From NCBI RefSeq assembly GCF_009901955.1, contig NZ_WUTS01000001.1, positions 2,054,817 through 2,118,816 of the forward strand: 64,000 bases of DNA, in the 5' to 3' direction. Source of the DNA: Halomonas icarae. GTDB lineage: Bacteria; Pseudomonadota; Gammaproteobacteria; Pseudomonadales; Halomonadaceae. Below are positions 43,750 through 53,359 of the stretch, piece after piece (positions within the stretch are counted from its first letter, which is position 1; each line of letters opens with the position of its first letter). Below the pieces are notes generated by a model. It had not been told where the DNA came from, did no database searches, and worked only from the letters and a program-made list of their open reading frames with translations. The translations under genes were made by a program, and so were the position numbers.

Positions 43750-46545
43750 TCAGCCTGGCGACGGATTGCTCAAGGCCTCTTCGGTGAATACCAGCAGCCC
43801 GAGCTCGGGCCGGTAACCATGAATCTCGGTCACATCCAGGGCCTGCAGGAAGTGGAGGATCTCCGCGCTGATCACCTGCCCAGGCACCAGCACCGGAAAA
43901 CCCGGTGGATAGGGAATCACGAAGCTCGCCGAGACCACGTCGCGGCCATCATGCATCTGGGCCTGCAACTCGCCGTTGTCGAAGCGCAGGTACTCGGTAT
44001 TCTCATCATCGTAGCTCAGGAAGTAGGCGCGACGAATATCACCCTCCGGCGTGTGGTTATCAGCCGCCGGCCGGAAGGCATTGTGGAAGCGACTGAAGTC
44101 CGGCAGGGGCGGTAGCTCACAGGTCAGCGAGTGGACACGGTTCTCGATGATCTTGCGCTCGGGTCGACTACTCTCCTCCCAACGGTACTCGAACTCCTTG
44201 GCCAGTTTGATCAGGACATCAAGCAGATAGGCAATAGCTCCCCTCGAGGTGCCGATATTGGTCATGAACAGCACGGTATTGCGCGAAGTCTTGTTGATCT
44301 GTATGCCGTACTTGTTCATCAGGTATTCGTTCTTGAAGGTGTCGCCGTCGATGCCCGTGGCGCCGATGGCGATGGTGATACGGCTGGGATCGACCACAAA
44401 CTCATCGTTGGCCCAGGCCTCCTCCATCTTGTTCCAGCCGGTGGCCGGATCATAGAAGGTCTCTACGCCCGACTCGCGGTACTCCAGCGGCACCATGTCC
44501 CTGTTGATCAGCACTCGGAAGTATTTCTGCAGTAGCGGATGCGTATAGAGCTGTTCGCGCAGTGACAGCGCTGCCTCGACCTGGGCATGTACCAGCTCGA
44601 ATCCTTCCATCTCGGCCTGCATGCGACCCACATCCAGCGAGGCGATGATCTGGTAGTTCGGAGAAGTCGAGGTATGGGTCATGTAGGCCTCGTGGAACGG
44701 TGCCTCGACCTTCTGTCGATAGTCCTGATCCCAGACATGAATCATCGAGCCCTGACGCAGTGACGTCAGGGTCTTGTGGGTGGAGTGGGTGGCATAGGCG
44801 CGGATGCGCACCGCATCGGGGTCGGGCTTCAGGCGCCGCTCGAGCCAGGTGGCATCGTCGTCGGGATCGAGGCCATCGAACTCGGCCTTCCAGGCGTCAT
44901 ACTCCTCGCGATAGGCGGCGCTGCGGTAGCGATCACGCAGGGTGCGGGCGGCGTGCATGGCCGTGCGCGGCCGATAGGTCGGGTTGAAGCCGGCGAAGGC
45001 GAACCAGGCCTCGTCCCACAGGAAGACCAGGTCAGGCTTGATCGCCAGGCACTCCTCCATCACCCGCCGCACGTTGTAGACCACGCCGTCGAAGGTGCAG
45101 TTGGTGAGCAGCAGCATCTTGACCTTGTCGAGCTGGCCCGAGCGCTTGTAGCCGAGTAACGTCTTCTTTATCTCGTGCAGCGGCACGGCTCCATACATCG
45201 AGTAATCGTTGAGGGGATAGGAGTCGAGGTAGCTGACGTGAGCACCGGCCAGCACCATGCCGTAGTGATGCGACTTGTGGCAGTCGCGATCGATCAGCAC
45301 GATGTCCCGAGGCTTGACCAGCGCCTGGACCACGATCTTGTTGGCGGTGGAGGTACCATTGGTGACGAAGAAGGTCTGGCGTGCTCCGAAGGCCCTGGCG
45401 GCGTATTCCTGGGCCTTCTTGATCGGCCCGTAGGGCTGCAGCAGGGAGTCGAGCCCACCGGAGGTTGCCGAGGTCTCGGCGAGGAAGATGTTGATGCCGT
45501 AGAAGTCGATCATCTGCCCGGCCCAGTGCGAGCGGGTGACCGACTTGCCCCTGGAGATGGGCATGGCATGGAAGACCCCGGTCGGCTTCTTGCTGTACTC
45601 GCGCAGGGCGTCGAAGAAGGGCGTGCGGTAGCGATTGTCGATGGCCCGCAGGATGGTATGGTGCTGCTCGATGTAGTCCGTCTCACGGTAGAAGATCCGA
45701 TTGAAGTGACGGATGTCGCGACTGGCCGTGGCCTCAACATCGCCGCTGGTGACCAGAAACTGATCGATCTCGGGACGCAGCTCGTGGATCATCGAGCTGA
45801 GCAGGATGCTGCGTTCGGCCTCGGACTGCTGCTCCAGAGACTGCTCGGAGAGCCCTTCGAGATAGCTGCGCAGGGCGCTAAGGTTGTACTTCGACTTGTA
45901 GGGAAACTCGTAGCGGATCAGGCAGGCCTGGATGTTGGGATTGACCAGCACCGCGATCAGCGCATCCTCGAAGCTTCTTACCGTGACCACGTCATAGACG
46001 AAGCGATCCTCGGGGCGACGCATGCTGTGGAAGGCCTCACGGACCACCTCCTCCTCCGGGGCCGAGAGGTTGTCGACGATCAGCAGCTCGAAGTAGGGTT
46101 GGGCCGAGCTGTTGGAGGCGGGGTGGCCACGCCGCAGCTGCGCCAGGGCATCCAGAGTCTCAAGCTCCTCGGCGTCGGCATCGGTCTCGGAGAGGTCGAC
46201 ATGACGGCGCCGATAGGACTCACTGATCAGTGCCCGCACCAGGCGCTTGACCACCTTCTCCAGAAGCCCGTACTCCTCGCGGTCGAACAGCGCCCAGAGG
46301 TGACGAAAGTCCTCCTTGGAAGGAAAGGCATGGTAGTCCTCGATGATCTCGAGCCGCGTCAACTTGACGTCTATCGCCTTGATCAGGTTCTTGGCCCGAC
46401 CCTCGTCATTCAGGCGCACCAGCATACCCAGGTCGCGCTTCAGCGCATTCCAGGTATCGGCACGCAGCTGGGAAATCTTGTGGTAGAAGCCCAGAGCCGT
46501 GTAGGGCGTCTCGGTTTGCGTCAACTCTTGCATGGCAACACCCAT
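43750..46545 (-). CDS. Orn/Lys/Arg decarboxylase family protein
   Basis: A 931-residue PLP enzyme of the inducible-type Orn/Lys/Arg decarboxylase family. An N-terminal extension and wing domain (to about 300, with YFELLIVDNLSAPEEEV) precede the fold type I core: VTNGTSTANKIVVQALV, FLWDEAWFAFAGF with the PLP Asp, and the Schiff-base lysine in ATHSTHKTLTSLRQGSM. It would make a diamine or agmatine-like product. It is the last of four genes inserted between doeX and doeC and starts 67 bp after the C45 gene. The amino acid substrate is not evident. The start could be ATG 46533. Confidence 0.82.
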   Translation of the reverse strand: MGVAMQELTQTETPYTALGFYHKISQLRADTWNALKRDLGMLVRLNDEGRAKNLIKAIDVKLTRLEIIEDYHAFPSKEDFRHLWALFDREEYGLLEKVVKRLVRALISESYRRRHVDLSETDADAEELETLDALAQLRRGHPASNSSAQPYFELLIVDNLSAPEEEVVREAFHSMRRPEDRFVYDVVTVRSFEDALIAVLVNPNIQACLIRYEFPYKSKYNLSALRSYLEGLSEQSLEQQSEAERSILLSSMIHELRPEIDQFLVTSGDVEATASRDIRHFNRIFYRETDYIEQHHTILRAIDNRYRTPFFDALREYSKKPTGVFHAMPISRGKSVTRSHWAGQMIDFYGINIFLAETSATSGGLDSLLQPYGPIKKAQEYAARAFGARQTFFVTNGTSTANKIVVQALVKPRDIVLIDRDCHKSHHYGMVLAGAHVSYLDSYPLNDYSMYGAVPLHEIKKTLLGYKRSGQLDKVKMLLLTNCTFDGVVYNVRRVMEECLAIKPDLVFLWDEAWFAFAGFNPTYRPRTAMHAARTLRDRYRSAAYREEYDAWKAEFDGLDPDDDATWLERRLKPDPDAVRIRAYATHSTHKTLTSLRQGSMIHVWDQDYRQKVEAPFHEAYMTHTSTSPNYQIIASLDVGRMQAEMEGFELVHAQVEAALSLREQLYTHPLLQKYFRVLINRDMVPLEYRESGVETFYDPATGWNKMEEAWANDEFVVDPSRITIAIGATGIDGDTFKNEYLMNKYGIQINKTSRNTVLFMTNIGTSRGAIAYLLDVLIKLAKEFEYRWEESSRPERKIIENRVHSLTCELPPLPDFSRFHNAFRPAADNHTPEGDIRRAYFLSYDDENTEYLRFDNGELQAQMHDGRDVVSASFVIPYPPGFPVLVPGQVISAEILHFLQALDVTEIHGYRPELGLLVFTEEALSNPSPG

Positions 46546-46612
46546 CCATGTTCGTTGTTATTGTCACGCGGCGCTGCGACGAAGCGACGAAGCGACGGGT
46601 AACGGGCCGGGA

Positions 46613-47662
46613 TCAGCCGGCATACAAGCCTCGCGCACCATAGCGCACGGTGATTCGCTCCTCGGGGAAGTGGTCGAAGCCCAGCTCGAGGGTCAGGCCG
46701 GGCCAGTGAAACTGCGCGCGCCCCGTCATGGGTCGATAGATAGCGGTATAGACGGTCCCCAGGCCGCGGCGATAGTCATGGCGGAACAGCGGCGGTGATG
46801 CGAAGGCAGCGATCAGCCGATCCTCGGTGGTAGCCTCGTCGGCCACCAGGATCGACAGCTGGCGCTCACGGATCAATGTCTCCGAGGCCAGGGCGTGGGC
46901 GTACCATTCGATCTTCTTCTGGTGATTGGTCGCCACCGGCACCCGCCGGATGCTGGCAGGGCGGTCCGGGCCGATCATCGCCGTGACGTAACGACCGGCG
47001 GCGTCGGCCACGGTGATGTTGTAGGCCATGTGGGTGGGAATGCGCGCCAGTACGTCGGACGCCTCGGGTACGCTATCGCAGAACTCCAACAGGTAGCGAA
47101 GGATGATCGGCGCGCCGAAGCCCTGGCCCACGGCCTTGCTGCCGCCGAAGGCCAGCGACACGGCGAGTCCCCGATCATTCATGCCGTCCAGCACACCCCA
47201 CAGGCAGTCGGACATGGCGATTACCCTCCGCGCGTTCCAGCGGGTGTAGAGGATGGTTCCTTCACAGAGCTCCGGGGGATAGTCGTAATTGCGCGCCAGC
47301 AGCGTCGACGCGGGGCTCGCCAGCACCGCCTGAGAGCAGCCGGTGATGTACGGCGGCGGCTGGTAAAGACTCAGAAAGCGCGCGGCGAGATCACCACCAC
47401 CGGCCAGCTCACAGAGCATGCGATAGGTATCGAGAAGCTCTGGCATGTACTTTCGCAGCGCGTTGTAACAGGCGAGGTAGCCAGGCCGCTCACGCTCCCC
47501 TTCGCTCAGGTACCACTGCTCGTAAGCCGGCCAGTGGTGGCCAAACAGCGCCTGCCAACGAGGGCCTGCCGTCTCCTCGCGTACGGTCCGAAAATCGAGC
47601 ATCTTGTTCATGTCGCCCGACAGCGCCTCCCGCGACGAAGGGGAACCGATCCCAGTATTCAC
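46613..47662 (-). CDS. C45-type Ntn-hydrolase/acyltransferase
   Basis: A 349-residue protein of the acyl-CoA:6-aminopenicillanate acyltransferase (peptidase C45) type. The putative autocatalytic nucleophile is Cys in YITGCSQAVLASPAS near 109, followed by LLARNYDYPPE, the NxD region typical of this fold. It could form or hydrolyse an amide. Its GTG start overlaps the stop of the ATP-grasp gene (GTGA), so the two are coupled; an ATG 17 codons later is an alternative start. Confidence 0.78.
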   Translation of the reverse strand: MNTGIGSPSSREALSGDMNKMLDFRTVREETAGPRWQALFGHHWPAYEQWYLSEGERERPGYLACYNALRKYMPELLDTYRMLCELAGGGDLAARFLSLYQPPPYITGCSQAVLASPASTLLARNYDYPPELCEGTILYTRWNARRVIAMSDCLWGVLDGMNDRGLAVSLAFGGSKAVGQGFGAPIILRYLLEFCDSVPEASDVLARIPTHMAYNITVADAAGRYVTAMIGPDRPASIRRVPVATNHQKKIEWYAHALASETLIRERQLSILVADEATTEDRLIAAFASPPLFRHDYRRGLGTVYTAIYRPMTGRAQFHWPGLTLELGFDHFPEERITVRYGARGLYAG

Positions 47663-49131
47663 AGGATCTTGAAGTTGCCGCCGCCGACGGCATGGCTGAC
47701 GGCCACCTCCTCCACCACCGGATCCTGCAGCGACTGCCCGGCGTACTCACCATGGATACCGTCGATCCAAGCCTTGGCGCGTTCAGTAAGCTGGAAGTCG
47801 TCATCCATCAGGCGTCCACGGGTGATCAGGATGCCGAGGTCTGCGCCCTCGTAGCGGAAATCCCCCGCTCCACTGATGCGCAGGAAGAAGCCCTCACTTT
47901 CATCTTCGGCGGCGTGGGGGTGATAGTTGTAGTGGTCATAGTCAATGCTGCCGTCACTGGCCATTTTCCAGACCCCGGTGCGTGGCGCCCGGGTCAGCAG
48001 ATCGACGCTTTCGTCGGTGTGCTTGATGACCAGCTGGCTCCAGCTGTCCACGCTTTCGGGATGCGCCCAGCGCTCGTTGATCTCGTTGATATCGAGATCG
48101 AAATCGACGTCGGAGAACTCCAGCAGGTGGAACAGGAACAGCGGGATATCGGAGTGAGCGAAAGCCGCCACATTGGTCAGCGAGCTGGCGCCGGTGACAC
48201 GTGGGTTGAGCTCACCGAGATAGACCTCGCCGTTGTCCATGTCGATCAGGAAGTCGAGCTCGAAGTAGCCGCGATACCCCTCCTCGCGCAGCGCCTCTCC
48301 GAACTGGAAAGTGTACTCCCGGGCCTTGTCGCGTACCGACTGATCGAAGGCGCCGGCGAACATCTCGTTGCCACACCAGCCGCCCTTGTAGGGCGTCAGC
48401 GTCTTGAAGCCAACCAGCTCGGTCATCAGTGGGCCGACCACGGTGCCGCAGCGGGTGGCACAGGCCTCGATGGCCGAGCCACGACAGTTGATGCGCTTCA
48501 TGATCTTGACCTCGGACTCGGCCTCGATCTCCTCGGCGTGCTTGTAGTAGTCGTCTTCGTTGGTGATGAAGAAGGTAGTGTGACCGGAGTCGCCGAAGGC
48601 GGTCTGCACCACCAGGTCGTCGCCGAGCTCCCGGCTCACCTCGCAGAGCTCCTGGTAGCTGCCCACCCGGGCCAGCACGTTGGGCACGCTGGGCACGCCA
48701 GCCTTGTTGCCGATGCGCACGGTCTCGATCTTGTTGTCCATGCGCGAGCGCAGCTGGGCCGGCGGGAACGCCACCTTGAGGCCGAGCTGCTCGCAGATCT
48801 CTTCGGTGTGCTCGTCGAACATCAGGAAAGCCGCTACGCCGGCATTCTCCCCCTGGGCACGGGACTGGATGAAGTCGATGACCTCCTTGTGCTCGAGGAG
48901 GTAGTTGTTGATGTCCTCGATGCTCTCGAAGTCGCGTGGGAACTTCTCCTTGGGCACGAAGACGTTACGCTGCTGGCCCTCAAAACAGTCGATGTAGTTG
49001 ATATGGCGAAAGTTGCCCACCCAGTCGCCAACCCCCAGCAAGTTGAAGTTGGTGGCCGAAATGAAGTAGATCGGTTCCTTGTTATTGAGGAAGTGGCGGC
49101 GTACGTCGGCAATAGTTGTTATTTTGCTCAT
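47659..49131 (-). CDS. ATP-grasp ligase of unknown substrate
   Basis: A 490-residue protein with an ATP-grasp core: DNKIETVRIGNKAGVPSVPN near 132, LVVQTAFGDSGHTTFFI with the nucleotide-binding Lys region, and GYFELDFLIDMDNGEVYLGELNPRVTG, where Glu and Asn bind magnesium. It is often annotated as biotin carboxylase, but no carboxyltransferase or biotin carrier is nearby, so an amino-acid or amine ligase is more likely. It follows the nitrilase gene by 35 bp and overlaps the C45 gene. Confidence 0.8.
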   Translation of the reverse strand: MSKITTIADVRRHFLNNKEPIYFISATNFNLLGVGDWVGNFRHINYIDCFEGQQRNVFVPKEKFPRDFESIEDINNYLLEHKEVIDFIQSRAQGENAGVAAFLMFDEHTEEICEQLGLKVAFPPAQLRSRMDNKIETVRIGNKAGVPSVPNVLARVGSYQELCEVSRELGDDLVVQTAFGDSGHTTFFITNEDDYYKHAEEIEAESEVKIMKRINCRGSAIEACATRCGTVVGPLMTELVGFKTLTPYKGGWCGNEMFAGAFDQSVRDKAREYTFQFGEALREEGYRGYFELDFLIDMDNGEVYLGELNPRVTGASSLTNVAAFAHSDIPLFLFHLLEFSDVDFDLDINEINERWAHPESVDSWSQLVIKHTDESVDLLTRAPRTGVWKMASDGSIDYDHYNYHPHAAEDESEGFFLRISGAGDFRYEGADLGILITRGRLMDDDFQLTERAKAWIDGIHGEYAGQSLQDPVVEEVAVSHAVGGGNFKIL

Positions 49132-49166
49132 CGTGATCGCTCCATCGTTGTGGGGAAGGCGTGGGA

Positions 49167-50036
49167 TTAATACTCCTCGATATCGGCTCGCACCGGCTTG
49201 GCCAGCGGGCCCAGGGTGTCGAGGTACGGGCTAGAACCAGTCTCACTACGATACAGTGAGAAGTCGACCGTACGGTCACGGAAACTCTTCAACGGTTGGC
49301 CCAGGCCACGCAGTCCGGTCTCACGCTCGCGACGCACTCGGCTGATGTCGACTTCGATGGGCATGACTTCCTCACCGGTGCCCGCCTGATGAATGACGTC
49401 GCCGGAAGGTCCCACCACGATGGAGCGGCCGTTGCCGAGGACGCCGGCACCATTGATATCGAAGAAGTAGCACTGGTTGACCGCCGCATTGGTGCGGGCG
49501 ATGGACAGCTCGATGTCACGATCGATGGTATCGGTCATGGTCGGATGCAGGATGACTTCGGCCCCCATGGCAGCCAGCGTGCGGGTGGTCTCGGGGAACC
49601 ACATGTCGTAGCAGATCGAGACTCCGAAGCGAGCCACGTTGGGCACATCGAAGGTCACGAACTCGGCGCCGCTCTCGACGCCCGCCTCGTAGGGACGGAA
49701 GGGAAACATCTTGCGAAAGCGCGCCACTACCTGGCCGTGGGGGTTGATCACCGAGAGGGTGTTGAAGATGCCATTTTCGGTCTGCTCAAACATCGAGCCA
49801 GGAATCAGCCAGATACGATGCTGCTCGGCGACCTGGCAGAACAACGCCTCGGCCGCGCTAGGCATCGGTTGCGCATGGTGCGGCGACGCCCCCAAGGGCA
49901 TCAGCTCGCTGAAGAGAACCATCTGTACCTGCGGAAAGCGGCTCATCAGCATGTCAATCCGGTGGCGCATGGCCTCGGTATTGTCACCATGGTGCAGGGC
50001 ATGCATCTGTACCCCTGCGATCGTGAAATAGGTCAT
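49167..50036 (-). CDS. Nitrilase-superfamily carbon-nitrogen hydrolase
   Basis: A 289-residue hydrolase with the nitrilase triad: Glu in VLFSELMPLG (about 44), Lys in FRKMFPFRPYE and Cys in GVSICYDMWFPE. It probably cleaves an amide or carbamoyl bond, as N-carbamoylputrescine amidase and omega-amidase do. It is first of the four-gene block between doeX and doeC. The 202-bp gap before it probably carries the block's promoter. Confidence 0.85.
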   Translation of the reverse strand: MTYFTIAGVQMHALHHGDNTEAMRHRIDMLMSRFPQVQMVLFSELMPLGASPHHAQPMPSAAEALFCQVAEQHRIWLIPGSMFEQTENGIFNTLSVINPHGQVVARFRKMFPFRPYEAGVESGAEFVTFDVPNVARFGVSICYDMWFPETTRTLAAMGAEVILHPTMTDTIDRDIELSIARTNAAVNQCYFFDINGAGVLGNGRSIVVGPSGDVIHQAGTGEEVMPIEVDISRVRRERETGLRGLGQPLKSFRDRTVDFSLYRSETGSSPYLDTLGPLAKPVRADIEEY

Positions 50037-50133
50037 AAGATCTCTCTGCTTCAGGCGATTTTGATCACTTCCGGGGCATATTCAAACACGTACTGGCACC
50101 GTCGGTGGCATGCCGGCAGAATCGCCCGGCCGA

Positions 50134-50148
50134 GTGAGCTCTGCTCAC
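50134..50148. promoter_or_regulatory. Perfect palindrome upstream of the four-gene block
   Basis: GTGAGC, TCT, GCTCAC form a 15-bp inverted repeat in the doeX/nitrilase gap, about 98 bp before the nitrilase start. It is a candidate operator, or a small hairpin after doeX. Nothing ties it to DoeX directly. Confidence 0.4.
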
Positions 50149-50238
50149 CCTTCTGGTAGCAGCTTATGACACATATACCGATGTAACATCAACGCAAACA
50201 TCTCGTTCAGCCGAATAAGCGTTCGGCCGAGGCATCGC

Positions 50239-50712
50239 TCAGCCAAGATCCTTGAGGCAATCTCCGGGAACAGGACGCTTGACCGCCTTGGTGACAATAT
50301 AGGTGAAGTAACGCTCGATGCCGGCATCGCCAGTCAGCCAGCCATCGATCAGACGCTGATAGGCGTCGATGGAGTCGGCCTCGACCTTGATCAGGTAGTC
50401 GACGCCACCGCCCACCGCCACGCACTCGGTCACCTCGGGCGTGGCATGCACCAGTGCCTCGAAGCGGGCGAAGCTCGCAGCGTTATGTGCCTTAAGCTCC
50501 ACCTGAACCCACACAGGCGTGCGTCTCACCAGTGCCTCGGCATTGATGCGAGCGCTGTAACCCTCGATGATGCCGGTCTTCTCCAGCCGTCGCACGCGCT
50601 CCCAACAGGGGCTGACCGAGAGATTGATCGCCTCGGCCAGCCGGGACTTGGTGATGCGCCCATCGCGAGAGAGGATCTCGAGAATCTTCAGATCATAACG
50701 GTCAAGTTTCAT
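50239..50712 (-). CDS. doeX: Lrp/AsnC-type regulator of ectoine catabolism
   Basis: A 157-residue Lrp/AsnC protein with an N-terminal helix-turn-helix (DLKILEILSRDGRITKSRLAEAINLSVSPCWERVRRLEK) and a RAM ligand domain (VWVQVELKAH, VAVGGGVDYLIKVEADSIDAYQRL). In Halomonas elongata DoeX is encoded with doeAB and binds DNA of the doe region. It follows doeB by 16 bp and is the third gene of doeABX, as in that species. Confidence 0.9.
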   Translation of the reverse strand: MKLDRYDLKILEILSRDGRITKSRLAEAINLSVSPCWERVRRLEKTGIIEGYSARINAEALVRRTPVWVQVELKAHNAASFARFEALVHATPEVTECVAVGGGVDYLIKVEADSIDAYQRLIDGWLTGDAGIERYFTYIVTKAVKRPVPGDCLKDLG

Positions 50713-50728
50713 CGTGATGCTGGCCGCC

Positions 50729-51742
50729 TCAATCCAGGGAGTCGACGATATCGGCGATCACCGCAATGGTATCGCCCATGTTGACCAGCGCCGGGTGGCG
50801 CCGCGCCGCCAGTACACCGCTGCGGCCGGCGTAATACTCTACCGGTGCGGTACCGCTGCGCGTCATGTCGTAGACACGTGCCACCACCTCGCCCTTTTCG
50901 ACCCGCTCGCCCAGGGCAAAGCAGAGCTCCAGCACACCGCTATGCTCGCTCTGTACGTAGCAGCTGGCATCGGGCATATCGAGATAGACCTGAGGCTCGG
51001 CGGGCATCTCCACCTCCCCTTCCAGCAGGCCATAGTGGACCAGAAAGTTGCGCACACCGCGCTCGGTGATGGCCAGGCTCTCCGGGGTGGAGGTGCCGCC
51101 GCCGCCCAGTTCTGTCGCCACGAAGATCTTGCCCTGGCTCTCCACCGCGGTATCGAACAGCGCGGCGGCGTCGAGTTCGAACATGATCATGGCATAGGGC
51201 GCACCGAAGGCCTTGGCACCCTCCTGGGCCTTGCGCTGCTGCTCGGGGTCATCCAGCACGTGAGAGGCTCCGAAGGGGATGATGTCCAGGGTGCGCCCAC
51301 CGGAGTGCAGGTCGAGCACCACATCGCTCATCGGCACCATCACCCGAGTGAAGTAGTCGGCGATCTTCTCGGTCACGCTGCCATCCGGGTCACCGGGGAA
51401 GCTGCGATTGAGGTTGCCACCATCGAGGCCGGAAGTTCGCTTGCCGGCCATCACCGCCGGCTGGTTCATGCATGGCACGATGATGACCCGGCCGTTGACC
51501 TCCTCGGCCTCGAGCGCGCTCGACAGCTTGAGCAGCGAGGTGATGCCCTCGTACTCGTCACCGTGGTTGCCGCCGGTCAGCAGCGCCGTGGGGCCCTCGC
51601 CGTTCTTGATCACGGTAACCGGGATCATCACCGCCCCCCAGGCGGAGTCGTCCACCGAGATGGGCAGCTTGAGAAAGCCGTGCTGGACGCCGTCGGCGTC
51701 GAAGTCGACGGTGGCGCTGATGGGGCTGGGACGCTTGGTCAT
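50729..51742 (-). CDS. doeB: N-acetyl-L-2,4-diaminobutyrate deacetylase
   Basis: A 337-residue zinc hydrolase of the AstE/AspA (M14-like) group. Zinc ligands appear in LLTGGNHGDEYEG (His and Glu) and in VVLDLHSGG (His). DoeB removes the acetyl group from N-alpha-acetyl-diaminobutyrate, the product of DoeA. AAGGAG precedes ATG 51742. It lies 148 bp after doeA and 16 bp before doeX. Confidence 0.92.
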   Translation of the reverse strand: MTKRPSPISATVDFDADGVQHGFLKLPISVDDSAWGAVMIPVTVIKNGEGPTALLTGGNHGDEYEGITSLLKLSSALEAEEVNGRVIIVPCMNQPAVMAGKRTSGLDGGNLNRSFPGDPDGSVTEKIADYFTRVMVPMSDVVLDLHSGGRTLDIIPFGASHVLDDPEQQRKAQEGAKAFGAPYAMIMFELDAAALFDTAVESQGKIFVATELGGGGTSTPESLAITERGVRNFLVHYGLLEGEVEMPAEPQVYLDMPDASCYVQSEHSGVLELCFALGERVEKGEVVARVYDMTRSGTAPVEYYAGRSGVLAARRHPALVNMGDTIAVIADIVDSLD

Positions 51743-51890
51743 GGTTTACAACTCCTTGTTCGCATATGGCACAGGCATGGTGGCCTTGGTGTCACTCGAG
51801 GCTGATCTGGCGGCAGATTCTTAATTCCCTCTACGATCTGCCCCCCAGCGCCCCTCGTACATGTCGAAGCTGGTCAAGCTTCCTGCCTTC

Positions 51891-53090
51891 TCAACGCACA
51901 AAGAGCTGGCGCGGGAAGTTGGCCAGGGTCTCGCAGCCGCTCTCGGTGATCAGGATGCTCTCGGTGATCTCCAGGCCCCAGTCGTCCTCCCACAGGCCAG
52001 GCATGAAGTGGAAGGTCATGCCCGGCTGCAGAATGGTCTCGTCGGAGGGGCGCAGACTCATGGTCCGCTCGCCCCAGTCCGGCGGGTAGCTGATGCCGAT
52101 GGGATAGCCACAGCGCGCTCCGCCGCGGTCGAAGCCGTACTTGTCCATGGCCGCACCCAGCGCCATGGCGATGTCCGCGGTGCGATTGCCGGGCCTGGCC
52201 ACCTCGAGTCCACTCTCGATGCCCTCAAGCAGCGCCGATTCGGCACGCACGAACTCCGTCGGAGGCTTGCCCAGAAAGACCGTCCGCGACATCGGCGCAT
52301 GATAGCGCTTGTAGACCCCGGCGATCTCGAAAAAGGTACCCTCGCCCTTGCGAAAGGGCGTATCGTCCCAGGTCAGGTGTGGTGCGGCGGCATCCTGGCC
52401 AGTGGGCAGCATCGGCACGATGGCCGGATAGTCACCGCCGAATACCCGACCATGCTCATCTCGGTACCCCTCGATGGCCACCCGGTAGATCTCCGAGACC
52501 AGCTTGCTCTTCGGTAGCCCCGGCTCGATCACCTCGAGGATACGCGAGTGCATGCCCTCGACGATCTTCGCCGCCACCCGCATGTACTCGACCTCCTGGG
52601 GCGACTTGATGGCACGGCACCAGTTGACCAGACCATTGGCATCCATGAAGCGCGCGTGGGGCAGCTCGCGCAGCAGGCTCTGATAGGCCTTGGCGGAGAA
52701 GTAGTAGTTATCCATCTCCATGCCCACCACCCCCTCGTGCCAGCCACGATCGGGCATGATCGACTGGGCCAGATACTCCATGGGGTGCATGTCCGGATTC
52801 TGAACATAGTAGTCCGGATAGTAGGTAATGTTGTCCGCATCGATCCAGCAGGTGCGCAGAGCCCCGTTGGCATCCATACGACGGCCATACCATACCGGTT
52901 CGCCCTCGAGTCCGACCAGCACGCACTGATGCACATAGAATGACCAGCCGTCATAGCCCGTCAGCCAGGCCATGTTGGAGGGGTCACTGACGATCAGCAC
53001 ATCGATGCCTCGACCGGCCATCTCGGCACGCACCTTCCACAGCCGGGTGGCATATTCCTCTCGAGTGAAGGGCAGGTTTACCTGGGTCAT
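51891..53090 (-). CDS. doeA: Ectoine hydrolase
   Basis: A 399-residue pita-bread-fold protein of the M24 group, like creatinase. SWxFY-type SNMAWLTGYDGWSFYVHQCVL is at the N-terminus. In the catalytic half FFEIAGVYKRYHAPMSRTVFLG replaces the usual metal-binding Asp residues, as in creatinase-like, metal-independent enzymes. DoeA opens the ectoine ring to N-alpha-acetyl-diaminobutyrate. I chose ATG 53090; a TTG five codons upstream is possible. It is the first gene of the doe cluster and is divergent from ghrA. Confidence 0.93.
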   Translation of the reverse strand: MTQVNLPFTREEYATRLWKVRAEMAGRGIDVLIVSDPSNMAWLTGYDGWSFYVHQCVLVGLEGEPVWYGRRMDANGALRTCWIDADNITYYPDYYVQNPDMHPMEYLAQSIMPDRGWHEGVVGMEMDNYYFSAKAYQSLLRELPHARFMDANGLVNWCRAIKSPQEVEYMRVAAKIVEGMHSRILEVIEPGLPKSKLVSEIYRVAIEGYRDEHGRVFGGDYPAIVPMLPTGQDAAAPHLTWDDTPFRKGEGTFFEIAGVYKRYHAPMSRTVFLGKPPTEFVRAESALLEGIESGLEVARPGNRTADIAMALGAAMDKYGFDRGGARCGYPIGISYPPDWGERTMSLRPSDETILQPGMTFHFMPGLWEDDWGLEITESILITESGCETLANFPRQLFVR

Positions 53091-53245
53091 TGGGCCACTC
53101 GCCAAAGCAACGTCAAGAAAATCGGCCCTCTCGACGAGGAGAAGGCCGGGCCAGGGTCATGATCACTGACGAGATGCCTGAACGATTTCGGGTCGCACAG
53201 TCGCACCTGACAGTGGAGGGTGCCCCATAGCATGAAGGTTACTGC

Positions 53246-53258
53246 CTACCCATGGTAG
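53246..53258. promoter_or_regulatory. Short inverted repeat in the doeA/ghrA gap
   Basis: CTACC, CAT, GGTAG lies in the middle of the 269-bp divergent region. It could be an operator for doeA or ghrA, but at 5 bp per arm it may be chance. Confidence 0.25.
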
Positions 53259-53359
53259 AGGGTCAAGCACTTCCTTATGTTGAGAGCTCGGAAGTAACGG
53301 GCTTGTTCATGGTCACCACTCCAGAGATGATGGAGGCATCACGTCATCCGGGAGGAAAC

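Noticed and set aside
47659..49131. Considered as biotin carboxylase.
   Set aside because: No biotin carrier or carboxyltransferase gene is near, and the sequence has only a generic ATP-grasp core.
45175..49170. Plus-strand frames of 475 and 492 residues under the decarboxylase and ATP-grasp genes.
   Set aside because: They mirror real genes, lack recognisable motifs and show biased composition typical of antisense frames.
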